NCBI RefSeq assembly: GCF_932526225.1
Contig: NC_064048.1
Location: forward strand, 10,162,188 to 10,226,187
Origin: Nematostella vectensis
Lineage: Eukaryota; Cnidaria; Anthozoa; Actiniaria; Edwardsiidae
DNA: 64,000 bases
Direction of reading: 5' to 3'
Shown here: positions 35,857 to 48,082 of the stretch, in pieces
Numbering within the stretch: the stretch's first letter is position 1
How the letters are laid out: the number at the start of each line of letters is the position of its first letter
Program-made: the position numbers and the translations under genes
The notes under the pieces: model-generated
Database searches by the model: none
What the model was told of the DNA's origin: nothing
Seen by the model: the letters and a program-made list of their open reading frames with translations, nothing else

Positions 35857-36285
35857 AGATCAGAGGCCGCTCTCAAATAGACGCCGTAACAAACAACCAG
35901 AAAACAACACGGTGGTTAAGTGGTTGATCGAACGGTTGCTAAATCAGAGGCCGCTCTCAAATAGACGCCGTAACAAACAACCATAAAACAACACGGTGGT
36001 TAAGTGGTTGATCGAACGGTTGCTAAATCAGAGGCCGCTCTCAAATAGACGCCGTAACAAACAACCAGAAAACAACACGGTGGTTAAGTGGTAGATCGAA
36101 CGGTTGCTAAATCAGAGGCCGCTCTCAAATAGACGCCGTAACAAACAACCAGAAAACAACACGGTGGTTAAGTGGTTGATCGAACGGTTGCTAAATAAGA
36201 GGCCGCTCTCAAATAGACGCCGTAACAAACAACCAGAGGACAACGCGGTGGTAAAGTGGTTGATCGAACGGTTGCTAGAACCAAA
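35857..36285. repeat. 84-bp minisatellite, five units
   Basis: Units begin at TCAGAGGCCGCTCTCAAATA near 35858, 35943, 36027, 36111 and 36195 (the last reads TAAGAGG). The spacing is 84-85 bases and the units are almost identical. Confidence 0.93.
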
Positions 36286-37379
36286 ACAAAGATTCAGCCA
36301 ATCGGAATAAAATATGGTGGATTCCAAAACAGATCACGCAAGTTTTTCGAGATTGAAAGGGAATCTAAGAAAATTGAAACCTAAAATCACAAAAGCACAA
36401 CTTGAATAGACAAATTAAAGAGAAAACGGTAAGCTTCGTGTAAGTTACAACGGGTTTATGTAAACTTGTTATATTCTGATAGAAGAAACGTTTGCTAAAC
36501 TCGTGAAAGTAAAGGCCCGTACCCAGGATTTTTCGTGTGGAGGGGGGGGGGGGGGGGGGGGGGTTCGAAATCCGATAAAGTGGACCTTATATTTGTGTGG
36601 GGGGGGGGGGGGGGGGGGAAGGGATCTCTCTGATAAAAATCTGACCATGCCTTTGCAGTATCTCCACAGGACGTTTATTGTCGGTTTGGCTACATACGAG
36701 AGCGATCTAGCTGATGCTTAATAGGTTTGTCTACAAATAATAGCACGTCTATTGAGAACCGAAAGTGGACCTTTGCCCGTTGTGTGTGTGTGTGTGTGTG
36801 TGTGTGGGGGGGTTATTTCGTGGATTTTGTGGATCCAGCACATTCAACTCAAGTTTGGGATCGATTCGATCAGAGTCGAAATCGTGGCCCATCACTGAGA
36901 TTTCATTGAGATGGTTAGTTTTACAAAGACGTAAAACTAACCATAGTTTTATTCCCAAAAGATGGGTTCTCTAAAATTTTTTAAAAAGAAACAGGACTTA
37001 AATATGTCGAGGTCGATAAGTTCCGTCTCCTCTTATAGACTGGAGCAAAAACCAGCGCTAGTTCGATATTCACTAACCGTCCGCCATGAAATTACTGGAA
37101 AGCCGCCATACTTGGTCTAAATGAGGCCGAGATGTATCGCTTGCTATTTCTACCTTCTAAACCGTTAAAGGATCCGGGAATCTCAAATACGAGCGGCGTT
37201 GCAAACTCCTTAACCGTCCAGCGAGTCAGCGAGAAGTATTGGCGTCACTTTATGGACTGATTACTTTACCCTTTTAGGAAAAAGTGTCCAGTGAGTTTAT
37301 ATTCGCTGGAATAATCAGTCAGGCAATGCTTTGATAAACCACATTATTGCCAATGTTACTGAGCAAAGGAAGATGAATG
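36286..37379. other. Gene-free stretch with homopolymer tracts and a perfect hairpin
   Basis: Two long G runs (36542-36563 and 36599-36618) and a (GT)n run (36780-36806). ATGGTTAGTTTTAC and its exact complement, separated by six bases, form a perfect 14-base stem at about 36911-36944. Confidence 0.6.
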
Positions 37380-38140
37380 TTGCGGCGGATGCTTCTTGGA
37401 CGAAAGCTTCTATCAACATGGGGCCACCTGTCGAAGAGGCTTTTATAGGACGATTTTAAAGAATGCAATTCAACATGGCGTCGAACAATGCCAATGTTAA
37501 TGTCGCGAATATAATTGATGGAGAATTCCGGGAGCTAAATCCCACATCTACAAATTTTCGTAAAAATCAAATTATGAATTATTCTAAAGAAAACAAAACA
37601 AAAAATATCTGGTTGTTTAATTAACGTGCGTAACGAGTGTTTTTCCGGGGTTTTAGAGTGACGAGAGAAGAGTCTGACCGCCCAAAGAAGGATACTTTTT
37701 ATAAGTTATGCTTGTGTTATGCACGTCTTTCATGTTTCAAAGTGCTCCTGCAGTCCATGTGCCAAGAACACGAAATTTATGCCGGCTTTGTAAGCAACTC
37801 CAGCGATCATCTCACGTGTGTCCCTAATGGTAAGCATCACTCTATCACGTGAATATCAAGTGCTAACGCGAGGCGCATGCCAAGGGGTCTTCCTACTGAG
37901 CACAAATGTATCTGCAAGAAAGGCTTCGTAAAGCTACTCCCGCGATCACCTCACGTGTATTCCTAATGGTAAGCATCACTCTATCACGTGAATATCACGT
38001 GCTAACTCGAGGCGCATGCCGGGAGGTCTTCCTACTGAGTACAAATTTATCTGTAAGAAAGGCTTTGTAAAGCTACTCCCGCGATCACCTCACGTGTATT
38101 CCTAATGGTAAGCATTATTCTATCACGTGAACACCAACGA
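37380..38140 (+). pseudogene. Decayed paralogue of the PAN-EGF gene
   Basis: TGCTTCTTGGACGAAAGCTT followed by CTATCAACATGGGGCCACCT (37385-37430) matches the PAN exon of the gene at 38962 (40265-40310), with codons lost. Further on, three units with a 139-base period (donors after 37829, 37968 and 38107) match the 3' half of the EGF exon plus its donor and adjoining intron. No frame links the parts. A short frame at 37637-37852 reads through one unit (ending LTCVPNG). It is an old partial duplicate, now broken. Confidence 0.75.
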
Positions 38141-38961
38141 TCCTCTGATTGGTGAACATTTAGTAAACCTGCACAAACAATGAGTTTTCGGTCCTTTAAT
38201 TCAAACTTCTGTAGTCTCTGTCTTGCCTCTAACGATAATATACGGTAGTTATTTAAGGCTATTTAAACATGACGCTTACTTGAATGGAAGGTAACATTCA
38301 ATACAAGGGCATACTACGAGCCCCCCTTTCCGAATATGTTCTCATGCCGAAAGTATCAATTTTAAAAGTTGCTGGGAAAAATTATCTGCAGTACCTTTTT
38401 TCCAGGAGAGACGATTCCTTTTTTATCCCAGCCAGCAGTGGTTACGCATTTTAACACATGAATAATTGCCCGTATAACCGATCGGGACGATTTTTGTCCC
38501 AAGCATCCGCTCCAGTGCCCAAAAAATATTACCAGCACAACTAGTTCGACTCCACAAATTTGCCAGCAGAACCACTCGGGACGGTCATTTTCCCAGCAAC
38601 CGAGGGTTTTAACATCTTCCCAACCAACAAAAAAAGGGGCTGCGGAACAGACCCGTTTTTGCCCTTGAACATAACACATTAAGTCATAGATTATTGGGAG
38701 CAGATATTTTGCAATCGGGGTAAAAGGAATTCGAAATAGAAATGAAGCACAGATTGCGGGATTAATGGAAAAATGATCCTGGATAACGGCATTTAGATGG
38801 ACCATTAAAAACTAAATTGGAAACGCGCTATTCACTATTTAGTGTGCAGAACAAAGTGTTATTAATTATGCAAGACTTTAAATTCCATTAGAATTTTTGA
38901 CATTCCTGCACGGAGCAATACAAAAGATTTCAAAACAGTTGGTGAAGTGCCAGCTCTGAGT
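38141..38961. other. Intergenic stretch upstream of the PAN-EGF-FReD gene
   Basis: GTTGCTGGGAAAA near 38368 and its complement near 38593 mark an imperfect foldback repeat rich in GGGA/TCCC. A minus-strand frame of 147 codons crosses it but shows no family motif and is probably a by-product of the repeat. Confidence 0.45.
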
Positions 38962-41900
38962 ATGGCTTCTTTGCATTTGGACATTCTCGTTATGATACTG
39001 ATATTCCCCTTACAGGTTATTGGCAATCAAGGTAGGTAGATTGATGTTAAACTTCATTGATTCCTTCATCCTTTCGCTAGAAGCAAAGTTCATCACCGCC
39101 AATCGAGCAAAACAAACTTATTCTATCAATAAGAAAATTAAGAATGGAAAAACTCAGTTTTTCAGTGAAAGCTGAAACTATCACAAATGGTTCGTGTCAA
39201 AGGATCTGGCTTTTGTTGTTTTGTTGATCGGTATGGGGGTAGAGTTTAAGTGTTGTTACAGTAGACGATGTTTAGTTTAGTTTGTTTTTGGTTTCGAAAA
39301 GGTGCTGTCGTTATCGGGCTTCCTCCTTGTACCAGCAGCACTTGCCAGCGTAGTGCAATAGCGCTGTCTAGAATAGGGCTTAAAGCCGCATTGTCACCAG
39401 TTTACTCCCGGAGGTCCGACGGAAACCTCAACCGTTAAAAGACAAAAGAATCTATTAGAATCCGAGATATTTAACAGGCCATCCGCTCTAAATTATCAAT
39501 CACATCCTTAAAGAAATAGACACACTGCTTTCAATATTTTGAAATATTTTACGCGTTTTCCGTCAAAAATCATCGGATATTGTTAGGTTTTAACTATCTA
39601 GACAGATGTGTTTTGCATAAGTTATGGAGAAGGTTTTGCAATCGCCTCTGGATTGGAGACAAAAATATAAACACAAACAACTAAAGAGCTAAGTTACAGC
39701 AGACAAGGACGACCGCTGTATAAGGACCCATAATTTTTATAAAGAGTTTTAACAAACAAGTTTTTACAAAGATGTATCGACCTGCATTGATAAAACTTGA
39801 GAGAGAGCAACGCGCGTTTTTTATGATGAATATCCAATACTAGAGACCAATACACAGGTGGAATGCCGCTAACTCGAACTGACTTCAACTTTGCTAGAGA
39901 CTTATTTTTCTGTCATTTCTACTCGGATAACACGGAGTCCCCGCTTGTTTTTGGATATTTAACGGAGTTCCACAATATGCACTGTATTTTTTAACATGGA
40001 TTTACAATATAGGAACTATTAACAGACTACAAAGGAATCATTCCGTTAAAAATTCTCATACGGTTTTTAAATAACATCTGTTCGTTTTCTGTTAAAGAAA
40101 ACAAAATGATTTACATTTAGAGATTTTTCTAACACCTAGGTTACAATTTATTTCAGGACGCAAGTGTCGAATTTTGCCTCTCACTAAAAACCAGACAGGA
40201 AAAGCCTTGTCAAACCATGTTTTCGACAATCTCACCGCAAGTGATGAAAAAAATTGTGGATTAAAGTGCTTCTTGGATGAACGCTGTGCTTCTATAAACA
40301 TCGGGCCACCTGTCAAAGATGGTTTTATCTGTGAGCTGAGCTCCTCGGATCACATCCAAGACCCAGAAAGTTTGGTTCCCAAGGACGGCTACACTTATAA
40401 AGGGACAGAGGTATTCTATTAAAGTTTAAAGACTTGGTTGACATTATTGTTTCCGTTGTATTTCAATGATCGAAACATTGGAAATGACCTCGAGTTCGAG
40501 TGAGATCATAAATCTAAACTAAAAGTCTGGTGGCAGAAGCCGAAAAATAGGGGTTTCGCACATGTCGAGGGCTAGAGAAGGTTTGAAAGCATATTTGAGT
40601 AGATTTTGATCCCCTGAACAAACCTGGTAGTTAGTGGAGTGTTATATATTTTGAATTATTTAGGTTTTTCTATTTCGGGTAAAAAAACACAGGATACCCG
40701 AGTATAAATTTTAGAAAATAATTTATTGAGCATGCAAAACATACAATATAGGCATGAAAACATTCTACAAACATACTTTTCATATGTTGCAAGTCGCTCC
40801 AACTAATACAGCCTAAAACCACAGGGTGCCCGAGTCATATATTTGCAAGGTTCCAGTGTGTTCGCGCATAAGCTTGGGGAAAAACCAATAGAGTTTTCAT
40901 TCTATTGTCGTTTTTAACTCAGAAGCAACCTAAACATGATACTCCAGTGTCAAATATGGCATCTGAGATAAATCTAGGCTTCTAGATGCTTCTCTTTTAT
41001 ATCTAATGGGACCACAGGGATTCCAAGTCAAGTTTTCTTTAAATGAGCAAGTCAATGTTAAAACAAATTGAGAAAATGTTCGAAGTGAAAGCCAACTGAG
41101 ATCTGTTAGGAAGACTTCTCAAATGCAAGACAAGTCAACCTATCAGTCCCCTGCGCAATTTCCTACAACGATGGAAGTTTGAGGAAGTGCACCATTAGTG
41201 ACCTTTTCACAATTCTTGCGGAAGGTGTTGACACATGATGTTGTTAATATCTTGGATGGAATGGCAATTATTCAGATGCAAATACGTTTGGGGAGCTTGC
41301 GCAGAAATCATCATGATGCAGATCACCACCAACAACTGCTCTATCCTTAACATGGTCTTGGGATACAACGATGTAGCTGGGAAGAGGGCCAGGAAAGGGC
41401 CACAATACACCAGTCACGACAATGGTCCAAGTACCTACAGAACCCAAAGAACAAGACCATCTCATGCCCGGGAAGGACCTTTTAAGATGAGGAGGTGTTT
41501 CAATGGCGAGAAAGCCAATGACAGAAACAGAAGAGGATCCAGTGGATCTAAATGGGGGGTGGATGATCGCCGGAAAGACGGCTTATAATTGCTCCAGTGC
41601 TTCTTGGTAGGTCACATAGATCTTAAATACTTCATATGCTGAATTGGATTTGTCGCTTCATCAAAGTCAAGCTGGCGAAGGAAAATGGCCAGTACCTCCC
41701 GTCCCTCAGACATTAATTCATTAACCGGGTGCTATTCCACAAGCAGCATCTCTGGTAGAGGAAAGAGGAAACCATGGCTAACGCTAAGACAAAGAGCTGC
41801 ACGCCAATCAACGCTTAGTCTGTTTTGTCAGCATAAAGCCCTCGATGATGAGATAGCAGCGAAGACAGAGGCTTTTGTTTGCGATCTCTATATGTATCAA

Positions 41901-44900
41901 GATCAGCTGACGAGCTGCACCATCTGAAGTTCTGCCAACATCAGACAGCCTCAGGCAACATATGGAGCTTGCCAGCTTCCAGACGTTCGGTTGTTGGCCG
42001 AGTCCAGAGGAACATGGATAGAAAAGCAAGAACAGCAAGTCTCAGGCCTGTCTACATGACGAAAGACCCAGATCCACCCAGTCTTGGCCGACAAGGTTTG
42101 ATGCTGATGTCAACGGAATTTTTCTTGGGTAAACAAGGGTCTTTTATGCACAGAAGCCTGTTCATGTATGGCTGAAGAGGCAAAGAACCCCCATAACACG
42201 GCAAGCAAGTAGATGAGTCAAAGGACGAAAACAGTGATGATGAGTAGGATCAAGTCCTGTTATGCTAGTGCCAAACCTTCTTTTTCTTTTTCTTTGCCTG
42301 AGATGTCGGATGAGAACAGGCCGGGTACCACAGCCTAGACGGAAAGAGGGCTGATCTGTGTTATGCTAGATTGCCTGGCAAGTAACTTTGTTTCCATTTT
42401 CAAAGAAGTAATGGGCTCCCTGTGGTTTTAATGTCGTGCAAGGCTACACCTTTGGTACAATGAACGTACTTTCAATACAGGACTGCAATTGCTAATATTG
42501 CATCTTTTAACAATAAGATAGCATAGCATCCTGCTCAAACATTCTCTGAATGTCGACACTGACAAAAAATGTCAGTGTCGATTTGTCAGCGCTCTGTGCG
42601 ATAATTACGTACCTTTAAACGAGGTTGTCGATTTACCAGTTGACAGGTCGACAAAACTTGTCGATTTGTCAGTACCGACAAAGCTGACAAAACAAGACTC
42701 CATGTTTGTGCAATCTGGCGATAAACGGCGAGAGTAGTGATTTATGTGGTGCTTTGAGAATTTGCCTGAGATCACCAATTTGGTGATTTAGCTAGTGGTG
42801 ATGGATGCCATCTTGATGCTCTGTAACACCGAGAAACTACCGATAGTCGTGCCTGCAAATTCTGCCGATTCTTGACTTTGAAAAAAATCACATTTATGAT
42901 TTTCTTATTATCTATTGTTTTCGTCCGTCATTCGTTGCAGATTCAGATTGAAGCAAAATATGTGCGGATTAGCGGATTTTCGAGAAAAAAAAGCGGGATA
43001 GGCGGATTTGGAGATAGACACCCCAACTACCCCCCACCCCCTCCTCCGCATAAAATGGAAATACTTGTATAGAAGGCGAGGTTGTCCACCTAAATTTGAT
43101 ATAGATTAACCGAAATCGCGACACTTTTCAGAATGGCTGCTCAAGCAATCCGTGCGGAAACAACGAGATATGCATGCCTGGAGGTCTTCCTACTGAGTAC
43201 AAATGTATCTGCAAGAAAGGCTTCGTAAGCCACTCAAGCGATCGCCTCACGTGTGTCTCTAATGGTAAGCATCACTCTATCACGTAAATATCACGTGCTA
43301 ACTCGAGGCACATGACAGGAGGTCTTCCTACTGAGTACAAATGTATCTACAAGAAAGGCTTCGTAAGCCACTCAAGCGATCGCCTCACGTGTCTCCCTAA
43401 TGGTAAGCATCACTTTATCACGTGAACATCACGTGCTAGCTCGAGGCGCATGTCAGGAGGTTTTTTTACTGAGTACAAATGTATCTGCAAGAAAGGCTTC
43501 ATAAGCCACTCAAGCGATCACCTCACGTGTGTCCCTAATGGTAAGCATCACTTTATCACGTGAATATCACGTGCTAGCTCGAGGCGCATGCCAGGAGGTT
43601 TTTCTATTGAGTACAAATGTATCTTCAAGAAAGGCTTCGTAAGCCACTCAAGCGATCACCTCACGTGTGTCCCTAATGGTAAGCATCATTTTATCACGTG
43701 AATATCACGTGCTAGCGCCAGATGCATGCTGCTGGGAGACGCAACTGAGACCAATGTCTCAGGTCAAAGAAGTTATATACAGCTCTCGGCGCTTACAAAA
43801 TGCCAATCTTGTTTTCAGGATTTACAGCATCCGACTGTCAAGATCTTCATTCGAAATTCCCCTCGTTTCCAAGCGCCATGTACAAACTGTTCCCTGACAG
43901 CAGTAACCATGACAACTGGATCGAGGCGTACTGTGATATGACGTCAGGAGGTGGTGGCTGGACAATGTGCTACACAAGTGACGATAAGGCGGACCCAAGA
44001 CAGGAAGTGACGTATGACCCAGCACACCCGTACGGCACGGATGGGTACCGAACCAACTGTAACCCATTCGAGGTGAGTAACACGGGGCTATCACGTGCAA
44101 CAGTAGACCGGAAGTGATGTATGACCAAGCACACCCGTACGGCATAGATAGGTACCGAACCAACTGTAACCCGTTCGAGGTGAGTAACACGGGGCTATCA
44201 CGTGCAACAGTAGACCGGAAGTGACGTATGACCCAGCGCACCCGTACGGCATAGATGGGTACCGAACCAACTTTAACCCGCTCGAGGTGAGTAACACGGG
44301 GCTATCACGTGCAACAGTAGACCGGAAGTGACGTATGACCCAGCGCACCCGTACGGCACGGATGGGTACCGTAACAGCTGTTACACGTTCGAGTTGAGTG
44401 ACACGGGGCTATCACGTGCAAAAGTATAAGATCGGAAAGTGACGTATGACCCAGCACACCCGCGTGACATAGATGGGTATCGGACCCACTGTAACCCATT
44501 CGAGGTGAGTAACACGGGGCTATCACGTGCAACAGTAGACCGGAAGTGACGTATGACCCAGCACACCCGCGTGACATAGATGGGTATCGGACCCACTGTA
44601 ACCCATTCGAGGTGAGTAACACGGGGCTATCACGTGCAACAGTAGACCGGAAGTGACGTATGACCCAGCACACCCGCGTGACATAGATGGGTATCGGACC
44701 CACTGTAACCTATTCGAGGTGAGTAACACGGGGCTATCACGTGCAAAATATGGCAGAGCAATAGGTGACAGGGTTATTTTATTTTCTTTTTTTACAGTTC
44801 AACGAAGTCATCTTCGTCCACGGCCAACAGTTTGCTTGGTTCCGACGGCAAGGTGGCCAGGCCTTGAACCTTGGTTCAAGTTATAGAAACTCCGCGTCTG

Positions 44901-45172
44901 ACAATGGGTTATGGGACGGGCATGGCGTAGCCTCGACTTCCTACTCGTACCAGCTGCTCGTCTGTGATGCAGACCTTGTCGAAGGGTTGTTTGTCAGTGG
45001 GTTTGCAAACAGTTGTTATAAAAGGTGTGGTAGCTGGTGTGCTGATTCTTACAGTGACTACTACCGCATGTCTGCCACTCATCCATCATTTAGAGGTGTT
45101 GCCTTCAAAGAAAACGGCCATGTCTCCGTCACTTATAAGCTCGTTAGCGTAGGGATAAGGAAAAGGAAATAA
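38962..45172 (+). CDS. Secreted PAN/apple-EGF-fibrinogen-related protein (361 aa)
   Basis: Exons 38962-39031, 40157-40410, 43132-43264, 43819-44072 and 44798-45172; all GT-AG, phases 1-0-1-0, 1086 nt in total. Exon 1 is a signal peptide. Exon 2 is a PAN/apple domain with its cysteine pattern (NCGLKCFLDERCASINI and FICELSS). Exon 3 is one EGF module (NGCSSNPCGNNEICMP through CICKKGF to LTC). Exons 4-5 form a fibrinogen-related domain with YCDMTSGGGGWT and a cysteine-rich end. This order is common in cnidarian secreted or cell-surface recognition proteins; a sugar- or protein-binding role is inferred from the fibrinogen-like part. Exons 3 and 4 each have their 3' end and donor repeated in the following intron. 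The protein ends in a basic IRKRK tail. Confidence 0.88.
39383..39590. mobile_element. TA-flanked MITE, right end missing
   Basis: Same orientation as the copy at 21334: TA then AAGCCGCATTGTCACCAG, and a very similar inside, ending without the second inverted repeat. It lies in intron 1 of the PAN-EGF-FReD gene. Confidence 0.75.
41200..42250 (+). pseudogene. Decayed coding remnant inside intron 2 (unidentified repeat family)
   Basis: More GC-rich than the surrounding intron. Short readings in different frames, such as DANTFGELAQK near 41276 and ADELHHLKFCQ near 41899, look like pieces of a protein family scattered in cnidarian genomes, interrupted by many frameshifts and stops. I cannot name the family with certainty. 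It contributes nothing to the host gene, whose exons 2 and 3 join in phase across it. Confidence 0.3.
43265..43730. repeat. 138-bp array copying the EGF exon end and its splice donor
   Basis: Directly after the donor at 43264 follow three more units, each with intron sequence, the 3' half of the EGF exon and AATG then GTAAGC (exon-end positions 43402, 43540, 43678). The period is 138 bases. The exon parts remain close to the real one. The units have no convincing acceptor. Confidence 0.92.
44073..44745. repeat. 107-bp array copying the fibrinogen exon end and its splice donor
   Basis: Six further units follow exon 4. Each repeats GAAGTGACGTATGACCCAGC to CCATTCGAG then GTGAGT. Exon-end positions are 44179, 44286, 44393, 44504, 44611 and 44718, a period of 107 bases with one spacing of 111. 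The fourth copy overall (44393) has lost its donor, reading GAGTTGAGT. Reading past the true donor meets a stop after 15 codons. Confidence 0.93.
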
Positions 45173-45360
45173 AGCAAACGAAGAACACGCATAAGTGGGC
45201 ATTGGAAAAGCGAAGGAAAATATTACCCCCACCCCTACATGACAGTGTTTGTATGGAAAATACAAGTCATTGCGAATAACAATACTCGAGTCAATGGTCG
45301 TGGTGTTTGTGTTAAGACAAGAGATTAATATTTACTCGCCGCGATTTTTTTTGTTATCAG

Positions 45361-45366
45361 AATAAA
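45361..45366 (+). terminator. AATAAA polyadenylation signal
   Basis: AATAAA at 45361-45366, about 190 bases after the stop of the PAN-EGF-FReD gene. It is a plausible 3' end, but weaker evidence than the one at 24687. Confidence 0.4.
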
Positions 45367-45480
45367 TGTAGCTACAGCGATTATTGGGGCGCCCTTTTTT
45401 TGGAGAGCGGCTTTAATTGATTCAAATTGATTTTGAGCCCCATTAGAGAGGTAATTTTTTAAGACTTTTATGTCTTTAAG

Positions 45481-45997
45481 AGTGACCGTCTCAGACGAAG
45501 AATTTTTTTGTTCAGAACAAAAATACCTTTTTCCAGGAGATAGCCCTTGATGACCTTAGTATTCTGTGAAAGTTTGAAACGAATCGTATAAATATTTTTG
45601 GCTTGAGAGGGGAAAATGTATTTTTCGAATATATTTAGCGATTTTTCGGTATTTTTGACTTGAACAGAAAATGTCTAAAAAAACAAACAAAATTAAGCCG
45701 GGCAGCAAAAATCTAACTTGATTAATAGAAATTATATAATTGTACATATTTGGATTAGGTCGTTGGTAGTTTTAGTATTTTTCTTAATTTTTAACAGATT
45801 TTTCAATTATTTTATGTTTTTCGTACTCCGTGAATAAGCCCGGAAAACGAGGCCTATATCTTTCATGGGACGTGACGTGCACAATTCTTTTCACTCTAGG
45901 TATACAGCACTTATTGTACCTCCAATATATCAAATAAAATTTTGTGGCAATTAAAAACACGAGTTTTGATGAAGCGATAAACAGCCCCCACTGAGCG

Positions 45998-46025
<28 letters not shown>
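45481..46025. repeat. Segment A (inverted copy at 60935-61480)
   Basis: About 545 bases almost identical to the reverse complement of 60935-61480; rare differences include GCTTGAGAGG versus GCTCGAGAGG. No convincing gene; the two short minus-strand frames are simply shared by both copies. Confidence 0.95.

Positions 46026-48082
<2,057 letters not shown>

Noticed and set aside
38362-38805. Minus-strand frame of 147 codons
   Set aside because: It crosses an imperfect foldback repeat and shows no domain; probably accidental.
42872-43072. Plus-strand frame with a hydrophobic start, just before the EGF exon
   Set aside because: It lies in intron 2 of the PAN-EGF-FReD gene and has no donor; its end is a proline run from a C-rich tract.
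43265-43730. Extra EGF modules in the PAN-EGF gene
   Set aside because: The repeated units have only the 3' half of the EGF exon and no acceptor with a pyrimidine tract, so they are unlikely to be spliced in as modules.
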